A stretch of 64,000 bases of DNA, from the NCBI RefSeq assembly GCF_003850345.1, contig NZ_CP027707.1, positions 2,294,001 to 2,358,000 on the forward strand, given 5' to 3'. The translations under genes were made by a program, and so were the position numbers. The stretch comes from Pseudomonas chlororaphis subsp. piscium. Lineage in GTDB: Bacteria > Pseudomonadota > Gammaproteobacteria > Pseudomonadales > Pseudomonadaceae. Of the stretch, positions 26,289 to 33,473 are shown piece by piece. Below the pieces are notes generated by a model that had not been told where the DNA came from, did not search any database, and was given only the letters and a program-made list of their open reading frames with translations. Within the stretch, counting starts at the first letter, position 1. Every line of letters begins with the position of its first letter.

Positions 26289-27056
26289 ATGGCTTGGATT
26301 CGAGCAGGGACCGTGGCCGTCACGAACGGCTCAACGACTGTGACTGGCACCGGTTCTGGCTTTGCTGCAAATACCCGGGTAGGGGATGCGTTCATCGGCC
26401 CTGATGGCCGTCAGTATGAATTGGGAAACGTCGCGAGTGACACTGTGATCTCGATCATTCCGGCTTACCAGGGGGCAACAGCGTCGGGTGCGTCCTACGC
26501 GATTATGCCGGTCCAGGGTTACCAGAAAAGTCTGGCCGATCAGGTCCGGTCCTGGGTGAACACTTACGGCGCCAAGATGGCCGCCCTGGGCACTACCGGC
26601 AACTACGACACCCTTCCGGTCACGAAAGGGGGCACAGGCGGTACTGATCAGGCTACAGCAAGGTCTGGCCTTGGCCTGGGCAGTGCTGCCACAGCAAGCA
26701 TTACTGTTGGTGCCGATGACGCTACGCTCGGAAGACTGCTGAAAGTTGGGGACCGAGGCATCGGTCAGTATTTGACTGAGCGCCGCCCAACGAGTGCACT
26801 GGATGAGCGCCGTAACTATGGTGGTTTCGATTTCTCGTATTCCGGGTCCGCGACTGATATTCCCGCCGGGATGACAGCTGCCTCAGTTCTCACAATGTCC
26901 TACAGCAACGCTTTCTCCAATCAGCTAATGATCGACTACAACAGCAACACGATGTGGATCCGGAGCACCGCCAACGGTGCATGGTCGAGCTGGGACAAGG
27001 TTTACACAACAAAAAATACTAGCCGTGCTTCCGACGGCACTTTGAAGGCGATCTGA
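26289..27056 (+). CDS. tail fibre protein
   Basis: 255 residues with a good RBS. The N-terminus (MAWIRAGTVAVTNGSTTVTGTG) and the following segment up to MPVQGYQKSLADQVRSWVNTYG are shared by Pseudomonas phage side fibres. The centre has the fibre motif LPVTKGGTGGTD, and the C-terminus carries NTMWIRSTANGAWSSWDKVY, the knob-type repeat found in R-pyocin and phage fibres. Together with the next gene it should determine secondary receptor binding. Confidence 0.75.
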   Translation: MAWIRAGTVAVTNGSTTVTGTGSGFAANTRVGDAFIGPDGRQYELGNVASDTVISIIPAYQGATASGASYAIMPVQGYQKSLADQVRSWVNTYGAKMAALGTTGNYDTLPVTKGGTGGTDQATARSGLGLGSAATASITVGADDATLGRLLKVGDRGIGQYLTERRPTSALDERRNYGGFDFSYSGSATDIPAGMTAASVLTMSYSNAFSNQLMIDYNSNTMWIRSTANGAWSSWDKVYTTKNTSRASDGTLKAI

Positions 27057-27057
27057 A

Positions 27058-27402
27058 ATGGCAAGAGCAGCAATCAACATCCTCGGCGCGACCGGCGAGA
27101 CCTACGACCTGGTGTCGTTGGGCTCATACGACGTTACATCAGCTCGTGCAGCAGTTGGCGTTTATACCGTCACTGGCGCGCTCGGCATGGTGCCATTTCC
27201 ACCGGTAGATGTGGGTTGGGGCTACACGATCAACCAGGTGGACGGCCGCGCCGAAATTGAGATCGAGTTCGCCGACGGCGTGCTGACTGTGACCGTGACC
27301 AAGGACGGTCAGCCCTACGATCTCAAGCACATGATCACCTTGCACATCCTCGTCCCCGACGATCCAGAAATGGAGATGCCTCAGCAAAGCATCGAAGCCT
27401 GA
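27058..27402 (+). CDS. phage protein after fibre gene, possible fibre partner
   Basis: 114 residues, starting 1 base after the fibre stop, so translated with it. All-beta prediction with alternating hydrophobic residues (AEIEIEFADGVLTVTVTKDG). In this slot phages usually encode a fibre chaperone or a small fibre-associated protein. The usual helical signature of tail fibre assembly proteins (Caudo_TAP) is absent, so it may be structural. Function uncertain. Confidence 0.55.
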   Translation: MARAAINILGATGETYDLVSLGSYDVTSARAAVGVYTVTGALGMVPFPPVDVGWGYTINQVDGRAEIEIEFADGVLTVTVTKDGQPYDLKHMITLHILVPDDPEMEMPQQSIEA

Positions 27403-27422
27403 TAGCCGCCTGAACACCAATG

Positions 27423-27442
27423 CCGCCTTGAGCGGTTTTTTT
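27423..27442 (+). terminator. weak intrinsic terminator before lysis genes
   Basis: CCGC, loop CTTGA, GCGG, followed by eight T. The stem is only 4 bp, so efficiency is doubtful. Confidence 0.45.
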
Positions 27443-27459
27443 TCGCCTGGAGAAAAGTT

Positions 27460-27885
27460 ATGACTGCAACCGAAAGAGACTGCGACATCCTCGCGAGGAC
27501 GCTGTGGGGTGAGGCTCGCGGGGAGGGCCTGGTCGGCCAGATCGCTGTGGCCTGGACCATTCGCAACCGTGTCAACGATGGCAAGGCCAGGTCCTGGTGG
27601 GGGGAGGGGTACGCTGGCGTGTGCCAGGCGCCGTACCAGTTCAGCTGCTGGAACAAGAACGACCCGAACTATCCGTTCCTCAGCGGCGCCAAGCCGATCC
27701 CGACCGGCCAGTTCGCCCAGGCCCAGCGCGCAGCTGATCAGGTGATCGCCGGTGCCGCGCCAGATCCAACTGGTGGCGCCACGCACTACTACGCGACCAC
27801 CATGTCCAAGGCCCCAGCCTGGGCGGCGAAGGCCAAGCAGACGGTGCGAATCGGGCAACACGCCTTCTTCAAGGACGTGCCGTGA
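27460..27885 (+). CDS. endolysin, SleB-type cell wall hydrolase
   Basis: 141 residues. LARTLWGEARGE (residues about 11-22), with the catalytic Glu expected in EARGE, AVAWTIRNRVND, then CQAPYQFSCW and TGGATHYY identify the SleB/Hydrolase_2 lytic transglycosylase-like family. It has no signal peptide, so release depends on the holins at 4354-5005. The stop overlaps the Rz start, giving an endolysin-spanin cassette. A truncated relative is found at 31681. Confidence 0.85.
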   Translation: MTATERDCDILARTLWGEARGEGLVGQIAVAWTIRNRVNDGKARSWWGEGYAGVCQAPYQFSCWNKNDPNYPFLSGAKPIPTGQFAQAQRAADQVIAGAAPDPTGGATHYYATTMSKAPAWAAKAKQTVRIGQHAFFKDVP

Positions 27886-28409
27886 TGACGCCGGTGCAGA
27901 AGCTGATCGGCTGGCTGGTGCTGGCCGGCCTGCTGATCTCCGGCGGCGCGGGCGTCGCCTGGAAGGTGCAGGACTGGCGCTACGGCAGTCAGCTGGCCGA
28001 GCAGGCACAGCTTCACCAGGATGACCTGGCCGCTATCAGTAGCGCGGCAGCAGCTCAGCAGCGCGCCGACCAGGATAAGCGCCTTGCGCTTGAGCAGCGC
28101 CTGGCCACCGCCGACCAATCCCACCACCAGGAACTGACCAATGCTCAGAAAAACCAAGCTCGCCTGCGCGATCGCCTTGCTACTGCCGATCTACGGTTGT
28201 CAGTCCTTGTCGACGCCGCGGATACAGCCAGTGGCTGCGCAGTGCCTGCCACCACCGCCACCGTCGGCCTGGTTCATGGAGCCCCGCACGCCCGACTTGA
28301 CCCGGCGCATGCTCAACGAATTGTCGGCATCACCGACGACGGCGACCAAGGACTGATTGCGCTGCAGGCGTGTCAGGGCTATGTGCGAGAGGTTACGAAG
28401 CGGAAATAG
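27882..28409 (+). CDS. i-spanin Rz
   Basis: 175 residues. One N-terminal transmembrane helix (residues about 8-27), then a long periplasmic coiled coil (about 35-110) rich in Gln/Ala, then a short globular end with two cysteines. This is the classical type II inner membrane spanin, which with Rz1 fuses inner and outer membrane at the end of lysis. The Rz1 gene is nested inside in another frame. Confidence 0.85.
   Translation: MMTPVQKLIGWLVLAGLLISGGAGVAWKVQDWRYGSQLAEQAQLHQDDLAAISSAAAAQQRADQDKRLALEQRLATADQSHHQELTNAQKNQARLRDRLATADLRLSVLVDAADTASGCAVPATTATVGLVHGAPHARLDPAHAQRIVGITDDGDQGLIALQACQGYVREVTKRK
28141..28356 (+). CDS. o-spanin Rz1, nested within Rz
   Basis: 71 residues in a different frame, entirely inside the Rz gene as in lambda. 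A basic start (MLRKTKLA), hydrophobic core and lipobox LPIYGC give an outer membrane lipoprotein with Cys at residue 20; a proline run CLPPPPPSAW is typical of Rz1. It partners with Rz to span the periplasm. Confidence 0.85.
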   Translation: MLRKTKLACAIALLLPIYGCQSLSTPRIQPVAAQCLPPPPPSAWFMEPRTPDLTRRMLNELSASPTTATKD

Positions 28410-28426
28410 TTGCTCTGAATTTTTTA

Positions 28427-29026
28427 CTAATGATAGTCCGGGTACGCAGAGATAATGTACTTATTGTCGTTACCGCTGAGTATCACTTTTAAGTTGAAGC
28501 TCCCGCCGCTGCTGATGCTGGTGCAGTAATCTCCGGACTTGTCGTTGAAGGGCCCAGACCGCCCACATCGCTCATTTGGACTATTGCTGATACAGGCCCC
28601 CATCATAGATGTCGCGTATTCTATGCTGGCAATAACCTGATCCCCGGTGCAAGTATCTGGAAACATAGTTGATGTGGGCTTTGTCATCCAAGGACTTTGA
28701 ACGTCGTTGCGAATTCCAAATTTTTCGTACTTGTATATGTCTGTAGAGCCAGGGATGGAGGTTTTTGTAGTTGCATTCACTGTCGACGGGTTAATACCGC
28801 CAGGTGCTGAGTGAAACCCTTCCGCATTATTACTTGTGGTCACCTGTCCACAAAAAATATGCTTTGTATTTACGGTGTAGGCATTGTTGGAGATCTTAAT
28901 GTCGGCTGGAAAGGGGCAGCCGTAGGCGGTGGCTGCGGCAGCTGTAACCGATGGTTGATCATTGCTGCATGATGAAAGTAATGTGGCGGCTGTGAGAATT
29001 ACTGTAAGCTCTATGAGGTTTTTCAT
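28427..29026 (-). CDS. prophage lipoprotein with EndoU-like nuclease domain
   Basis: 199 residues on the minus strand, convergent with Rz, with RBS AAGGAAG. Residues 1-20 are a lipoprotein signal ending LLSSC. The remainder matches the bacterial EndoU ribonuclease fold: HIFCG (residues about 57-61), EGFHSAPGGIN (second His), STMFPDTCTGDQVIASIEYA, and a C-terminal YIISAYP strand in the place of the conserved EndoU ending. Bacterial EndoU domains are normally toxin tips of contact-dependent systems; here it is a stand-alone exported protein. The DNA is clearly AT-rich against the phage genes, suggesting recent acquisition. Confidence 0.7.
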   Translation of the reverse strand: MKNLIELTVILTAATLLSSCSNDQPSVTAAAATAYGCPFPADIKISNNAYTVNTKHIFCGQVTTSNNAEGFHSAPGGINPSTVNATTKTSIPGSTDIYKYEKFGIRNDVQSPWMTKPTSTMFPDTCTGDQVIASIEYATSMMGACISNSPNERCGRSGPFNDKSGDYCTSISSGGSFNLKVILSGNDNKYIISAYPDYH

Positions 29027-29381
29027 TGTTCTTCCTTGAGGTTTTTTTGGCGTGACTATCTCAATATTAGAGCGCTTGCCGGATTTGCATGTTGATACTT
29101 TGTAAGCTTCATCCTAAGTCTGCGTAGGAGAAAGTCGAGTTTCTGCTGGATAACACTGCTGATAGAAAAAGTACTAGCAGCGGATCGGGTACAAGCGGGA
29201 ACTTGTTGCCGCAGTTGGTGCCTGTAGGTAGCTCAAAAAAAGCTGTCTAGAACTAGCTCAACGTATCCCGGTTTTGCTGGCTTAAAATCGCCTCAAATGA
29301 CACAAGAGTTTTAGGCGGTAAGTTGCTGGAAGCCACGTAATATGTGGCGTATGCACGATTCAAGCCCATACCGCTGCAGTA
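29027..29381. other. intergenic gap at right end of prophage late region
   Basis: 355 bases without a supported gene. The part next to 29026 must hold the promoter of the EndoU-like gene. The rest is AT-rich with short A-tracts (GCTCAAAAAAAGC at about 29231-29243 is a small hairpin). I see no repeat or att site in it. Confidence 0.5.
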
Positions 29382-30089
29382 TCAGCCGTTATTCACGAAC
29401 GCCCCGCCATGGATCTCGCCTATAGGGTCGATCAAGTGCGCCCCCTGGTTCTTTGTGTTGCCCGCGGCGCGGTCGACCTTGAACCACTCGAACACTTCGG
29501 ACGGTTCGCCCTGGTGCATCAGCATCAGCTCGGCCCGCTCCTTGGGTGTCGCAGGATCCAGCCATTCCCGGGCCAGCTCAGGCGTCAGGACCACTGGCCG
29601 TCGGTCGTGAATGTCGACCATGCCGCCGGCGGAGTCCGCGGTGATGATCACGAAGCCGTCATGCTCCCGAGGGGGCTCATCAGAATGCGGCCAATGGCCA
29701 ATTGACGCGCACAGGCTGGGTAGGCCATCACGTCGCCGGATGTAGTAGGGCTGTTTTCCAGTTTCATCCGCGAGCCATTCAAACCATCCGTCTATTGGTG
29801 TGATCGCTCGATTTGGCCAGGCTGCCCGGTAATAGGGGTTGCGCGCGACCTTTTCGGAGCGGGCAATGGGTTCGGCTCGATTGGTTGCCCAATGCGGTTT
29901 CCAAGACCACCTGAGCAGGTCGGCATGTAGCGCGCCATTCTCCAGGTGGAGCAGGGCGACCTGAGTTGTCGGCGGCACGTTGTACCGCCCCAACGGCAGA
30001 TCGCCGACGGTATTGACCAAGGCCCCGGGCATGCTGAGCACCGCAACAAAGTCGTGAATGCCGCGGTACTGTGAAATTCTTCCGCACAT
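29382..30089 (-). CDS. yedK: SOS response-associated (SRAP/HMCES) protein YedK
   Basis: 235 residues. It starts MCGR, with Cys2 as the catalytic residue after Met removal; RYNVPPTTQV, ARSEKVARNPYYR, ITPIDGWFEW and the conserved His of DIHDRRPVVL complete the SRAP set. The protein forms a thiazolidine DNA-protein crosslink with abasic sites in single-stranded DNA and protects them from error-prone processing. It is 30 bases downstream of a small coiled-coil gene headed by a LexA box, so it is very probably SOS induced. Confidence 0.9.
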   Translation of the reverse strand: MCGRISQYRGIHDFVAVLSMPGALVNTVGDLPLGRYNVPPTTQVALLHLENGALHADLLRWSWKPHWATNRAEPIARSEKVARNPYYRAAWPNRAITPIDGWFEWLADETGKQPYYIRRRDGLPSLCASIGHWPHSDEPPREHDGFVIITADSAGGMVDIHDRRPVVLTPELAREWLDPATPKERAELMLMHQGEPSEVFEWFKVDRAAGNTKNQGAHLIDPIGEIHGGAFVNNG

Positions 30090-30119
30090 AGCCGATCCTC
30101 ACTTTGAGGTTTGGCATAG

Positions 30120-30431
30120 CTATCGATAACGGCGTGTGCCGCTCACCCTTCGCAACTGGCGCTCCTGTTCCTCCAGGCGTGCTTCCAGCCTTTCATTCTC
30201 CGCTCGAAAATCTGTAAGCAGAAGTCTTTCTTTGGCTAGGGCAGCACGGGTGTACGCTCTGTCACGTTCGGCCGCCTCATACATCTCAACCAGCGTAGCG
30301 ATGTCCTTCTTGGCCTTTGCCAAAGCCTCAATCGTTGTTTCATATTCCGCTTGTAGCAGCAAAATGTGTTGTTCCAGCATTTCAACGGGCGTAGGGATGC
30401 CCAGCGTAAATTCACTGTCGTCGATGTCCAC
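30120..30431 (-). CDS. coiled-coil protein co-transcribed with yedK
   Basis: 103 residues from GTG 30431, with GAGG nine bases upstream. Almost the whole protein is one acidic/basic heptad helix (residues about 15-95) ending in a basic tail. Its start codon is 23 bases from a perfect LexA-type palindrome, and yedK follows after 30 bases, so the two form an SOS operon. Function unknown. Confidence 0.6.
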   Translation of the reverse strand: MDIDDSEFTLGIPTPVEMLEQHILLLQAEYETTIEALAKAKKDIATLVEMYEAAERDRAYTRAALAKERLLLTDFRAENERLEARLEEQERQLRRVSGTRRYR

Positions 30432-30453
30432 GGTACTGCCTCACGCTTTGTTG

Positions 30454-30469
30454 CTGTATGTGCATACAG
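30454..30469. promoter_or_regulatory. LexA box between divergent genes
   Basis: CTGTATGTGCATACAG: perfect CTG-N10-CAG, palindromic apart from the central bases, and matching the gamma-proteobacterial LexA consensus. It lies 23 bases upstream of the minus-strand operon and 44 bases upstream of the plus-strand gene, so it may control both. Confidence 0.85.
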
Positions 30470-30512
30470 TAATCGAGGCTTGGAAGGTGAGCGATTTGAG
30501 GCGACGAACAGT

Positions 30513-30770
30513 ATGAGATGGGGGAGGAGGGCAGGAAGCTCAGCGACTTTGTACTGGCCGGCCGGGGAGCCTGAGGTGTGCATTGTGCGGGTAGGGGTTC
30601 CGGTGCAGATTCCTTGCCGGGCACCGGAAGTATCGGCACCGGATTTCGCTGCGGCAGGATTGAAGGGGGCGGATTCGCTTGAGGTAAAAGTCAGGGCATT
30701 GCTGGCTGAGCGGCGACAACGGTCTGGTTACGAGCGAGAGCTCGTAGCCGCAGTACGGGCCTGCCAATGA
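30513..30770 (+). CDS. small SOS-associated protein of unknown function
   Basis: 85 residues from ATG 30513; other in-frame starts lie further upstream across the LexA box and are less likely. The N-terminal half is beta-rich with Cys (EVCIVRVGVPVQIPCRAPEV), the C-terminal half a basic helix. It is divergent from the yedK operon and shares the LexA box region. I do not recognise the family. Confidence 0.5.
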   Translation: MRWGRRAGSSATLYWPAGEPEVCIVRVGVPVQIPCRAPEVSAPDFAAAGLKGADSLEVKVRALLAERRQRSGYERELVAAVRACQ

Positions 30771-30777
30771 CCTAGGA

Positions 30778-30993
30778 TTAATTCTGTTTTCGCTCTAAAA
30801 CCGACTCCTTGAATCCGTATATTTTCAATCTTTCTGTATCAAGCTCGCCCGTGTACTGGGTGGCTGCGACATATCCGATCACCACGACAACGGCCAGAAT
30901 CAACCAACCCTTCCAGGTTAATTTTCTCTCAGGCGGCGGATCCGGCAGATCTTCATAGCCGCCATTGGTGTTCTTATCATCCTTATCCTTCAT
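30778..30993 (-). CDS. small single-pass membrane protein
   Basis: 71 residues. A charged Asp/Lys-rich, Pro-containing N-terminus (residues 1-27), one transmembrane helix (about 29-45, WLILAVVVVIGYVAA), then a 25-residue charged end. RBS AAGGAGA precedes the start. It converges with the gene at 30513. Role unknown. Confidence 0.55.
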   Translation of the reverse strand: MKDKDDKNTNGGYEDLPDPPPERKLTWKGWLILAVVVVIGYVAATQYTGELDTERLKIYGFKESVLERKQN

Positions 30994-31350
30994 GCATGAT
31001 GCTCTCCTTGTTGGCGGGTGATGTTACCAGTTCTATTTGAGAAATTCTCTCAATGGATCCAATTCACGGCCGTCAGAGTGTGTCTATATATGAGAGAGAG
31101 GGGTGTAGCTCGACCTCAGAAAGAAATCCGTTTTGCGGTGCCGCTCCGTGACGACATCAACGTGAACAATGAATTGTGCCGGCAGCTGAACAGGACCAGT
31201 TGTGCTCGGTCGGCAGGACGCCGGAGGAGGGGAAAAGCAGCTCAGTGACTTTCCAAGTGACTTTGTTATTCGCTGTTCTTCTCTGTTGGGCATCGTTGCA
31301 GCGAGCGCCCAGCGCGAAGCCTTGTGTTTAGCGGCCTGTAGTGAGATCCG
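30994..31350. other. gap before the tRNA remnant
   Basis: 357 bases without a gene I can support. Bases 31330-31350 (AGCGGCCTGTAGTGAG...) weakly resemble a decayed tRNA D-arm ahead of the tRNA-Pro 3' segment, but the acceptor 5' strand CGGGACG is absent. Confidence 0.4.
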
Positions 31351-31400
31351 CTTGCATGGGGTGCTAGGGGTCGAGTGTTCGAATCACTCCGTCCCGACCA
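31351..31400 (+). other. tRNA-Pro(GGG) 3' segment, likely attachment site
   Basis: From the anticodon arm to CCA: stem CTTGC, loop ATGGGGT with anticodon GGG, GCTAG (one mismatch), variable loop, T-arm GAGTG-TTCGAAT-CACTC, acceptor strand CGTCCCG, discriminator A and CCA. The 5' half of a tRNA is missing. This is the usual product of phage integration into the 3' end of a tRNA gene, here presumably attR of the prophage to its left. The complete tRNA should lie to the left of the window. Confidence 0.75.
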
Positions 31401-31410
31401 TATTCCTAAG

Positions 31411-31444
31411 AGAGATCAAGCACTAGCGGCTTGATCTCTTTTTT
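31411..31444 (+). terminator. strong terminator after the tRNA segment
   Basis: An 11-bp perfect stem (AGAGATCAAGC at 31411-31421 with GCTTGATCTCT at 31429-31439) and T5. This was probably the native terminator of the tRNA gene and is nearly palindromic, so integration junctions often retain it. Confidence 0.85.
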
Positions 31445-31475
31445 CGTTTAGGGGCTGCGCAATACTCGCGCAAAA

Positions 31476-31665
31476 CTAGCCAGTGATTTCACTGATATTC
31501 AGGTCGGGAATTGCCTCTGGCCAGATGATCTCGGCGTGGTCGCGCTGGTAGTTTTTGTCATTGCCTCACTCGCGTGCCCCGCGATCTTCTGCCCGTCTTT
31601 CCGGCCTTCTGGTACAGATGCAGCGACAGCGCCCTGACTTCGTGAAAGCCTGGCATCTCTTCCTC
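31476..31665 (-). pseudogene. tyrosine integrase, C-terminal remnant with frameshifts
   Basis: Three pieces in different frames on the minus strand join to an integrase C-terminus: EEMPGFHEVRALSLHLYQK (box II-like HExR), then GQKIAGHASEAMTK (the GH of the active site), then YQRDHAEIIWPEAIP with the catalytic Tyr, ending at TAG 31476-31478. At least two single-base losses break it, one near GGCAGAAG and one in the A-run of ATGACAAAAACTACC. It faces the tRNA segment 75 bases away, the normal integrase-att arrangement. Confidence 0.75.
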
Positions 31666-31680
31666 CCTCCCTCCTGTGTA

Positions 31681-32082
31681 CTTGCCCGAACCCTGTGGGG
31701 CGAGGCGCGTGGCGAAAGCCCAGGCGGCCAAGTGACCGTGGCCTGGACAATTCGCAATCGTGTGAACGATGGAAAGACGAGTTCATGGTGGGGCGAAGGC
31801 TACGCCGGCGTGTGCCAGAAACCGTGCCAGTTCAACTGCTGGAACAAAAACAATCTGAACTTTCCGTACTTGAGCAGCGCGGAGCAGATCCTGTTCCGTG
31901 AGCTGGCTCAGGCACGGATTGCCGTTGATCAGGTGATTGATGACAAGGTGCCGGATCCCCTTGGCGGAGCCACGCACTATCACGCGATCGCGATGAAGAC
32001 ACCGCCGAGCTCGGCTGCTCCGCGCTGCTCAACCCAAAGTGTCAGCTCCATGATGGCGGCCTTCAGCGCGAGTTGGTTTTAA
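31681..32082 (+). pseudogene. second SleB-type endolysin, truncated at both ends
   Basis: Residues equivalent to 11-106 of the endolysin at 27460 are present: LARTLWGEARGES, TVAWTIRNRVNDGK, SSWWGEGYAGVCQKPCQ, VPDPLGGATHYHA. The ten N-terminal residues are replaced by the sequence joining the integrase remnant, and homology stops near 32010, after which the frame runs on with unrelated sequence. There is no credible start codon. This is the debris of another prophage fused to its integrase end by internal deletion. Confidence 0.7.
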
Positions 32083-32330
32083 TTGATTTGAATAACAGGG
32101 AAGGGAGCCGATCTGAGTTTTGCATGGCGAACCCTCCGCGAAGAGGTATTACAGAGCAGGGATCGTTGCTTGATTTTTCGAATTATACGGGTGTCCAACT
32201 CACTGTTTTGGCTTGGATTTTGCAAATTTCGCCTGTTGCCGTCAAAAAAATGAACCGCCAGCAGATTGTGCTCAGAAATTTGAATCTTGTAGTTACGGAT
32301 GTGGCATCAACCTAAGGAGTGCTTTCCATA
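32083..32330. other. junction between prophage debris and radical SAM gene
   Basis: AT-rich. A 63-codon frame (32124-32315) beginning MANPPRRGITEQGSL ends 15 bases before the radical SAM start but lacks a ribosome binding site; I do not annotate it as a gene. The RBS of the next gene (TAAGGAG) is at 32313-32319. Confidence 0.4.
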
Positions 32331-33473
32331 ATGAACATGTTTATCGATATCGTTGGAGCTTGTAATTTAAGTTGCCCTTCCTGTCCCATGGGAAATTCTG
32401 AAAATAATAATTTCAAGAAATCCATGCAGCTCGAGATGTTTAGCAAGATCGTTGAAAAAGCCAAACTTGAGGGGGTTCACTCGATTCACCTTTATAATTG
32501 GACTGAGCCTCTGATTCATCCGCGCATTGGCGAGTTTATTCAGGTGGTTAACGCGGCAGGCTTGAATAGCGGAATAAGTTCTAACTTGAATATAGCCAAG
32601 AACATGGAAAAAGCCTTAATGGCTGAGCCCACGTTTTTTCGAGTGTCGCTTTCCGGCTTTCACCAGGAAACCTACAAATTAGGGCATGTGGGGGGGGATA
32701 TCGAAGTTGTTAAAGGGAATATGATTAAACTGCATGATATCAAGCAGCAGTACAATCTCAAGACAGAAGTCGAAATTTACTATCATCGTTACCTGGATAA
32801 CCTGGAAGAAGAAGGGTTGATGCGTGAGTTTGGCGAGCAGCTAGGCTTCAAATTTACCACCGGTTATTCGGTGATGATGCCGCTTGAGAAAACCCTTGCA
32901 ATCATCGAGCGTGATCCTTCCGTCACAGACACAGACCACGAAACACTCGAAAGGCTCGCATTACCACCTTATGACGATCTGGTGAATTTACTCAAGCACT
33001 ACCCGAAACATGCGTGCAGTCTAAAGAACAACATGTTGGTACTCGACTGTAACGGAAATGCTGTTCTTTGTTGTTCTGTTTTCAATCAGGCCGAGTACCA
33101 CGTTGGCAAATATCTGGAACTTCCGCTTGAGCAACTGAGCAATCTTAAGAGTACCCAGAAAAACTGTGTCGATATGTGCAATCGGTGCGTAAAAAATGGT
33201 CTGCATTCTTATGCGACTGCACCTAACCACGGGCCGATGGAACGCCATGCCGTCAATCGCATCATGGACTTTCAACGTCGAAATATTCTGGGTCTTCCTA
33301 TTGTCAGTGAGGATCTTGGGCGGGACGGTGAAGTCAGTGCTCAAGACTTTGATGAAATTCAATATCTTCAGGAGAATCAGGATGTAAGAGATGCGGTTGC
33401 CAATGGTGCTTTTTCCAGTGGCTATCAGCATTACCTGTTCTTTGGCCGTGTTGAAGGCAGGGTGGGGGGCTAG
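32331..33473 (+). CDS. orphan radical SAM protein with SPASM-like cysteines and a YLxxNxDV tail repeat
   Basis: 380 residues from ATG 32331. CNLSCPSC (Cys 11, 15, 18) is the radical SAM 4Fe-4S motif at the very N-terminus. HLYNWTEPLIHP follows where GGEP-type motifs sit. A second cysteine set (CSLKNN...LDCNGNAVLCC, and CVDMCNRCVKNG) suggests an auxiliary SPASM/twitch cluster. The last 35 residues (EIQYLQENQDVRDAVANG, then SGYQHYLFFGRVEGR) are one copy of a repeat known from bacterial glycosyltransferases, methyltransferases and surface proteins. Low GC marks transfer. The substrate is unknown; no precursor gene is obvious. Confidence 0.75.
   Translation: MNMFIDIVGACNLSCPSCPMGNSENNNFKKSMQLEMFSKIVEKAKLEGVHSIHLYNWTEPLIHPRIGEFIQVVNAAGLNSGISSNLNIAKNMEKALMAEPTFFRVSLSGFHQETYKLGHVGGDIEVVKGNMIKLHDIKQQYNLKTEVEIYYHRYLDNLEEEGLMREFGEQLGFKFTTGYSVMMPLEKTLAIIERDPSVTDTDHETLERLALPPYDDLVNLLKHYPKHACSLKNNMLVLDCNGNAVLCCSVFNQAEYHVGKYLELPLEQLSNLKSTQKNCVDMCNRCVKNGLHSYATAPNHGPMERHAVNRIMDFQRRNILGLPIVSEDLGRDGEVSAQDFDEIQYLQENQDVRDAVANGAFSSGYQHYLFFGRVEGRVGG

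Noticed and set aside
31330..31400. Complete tRNA-Pro gene
   Set aside because: The 5' acceptor strand CGGGACG and a proper D-arm are absent and the anticodon stem has a mismatch; only the 3' half is credible.
32124..32315. 63-residue precursor peptide for the orphan radical SAM enzyme
   Set aside because: The position is suggestive, but it has no ribosome binding site, no leader/core pattern and no cysteines or repeats; not supported.
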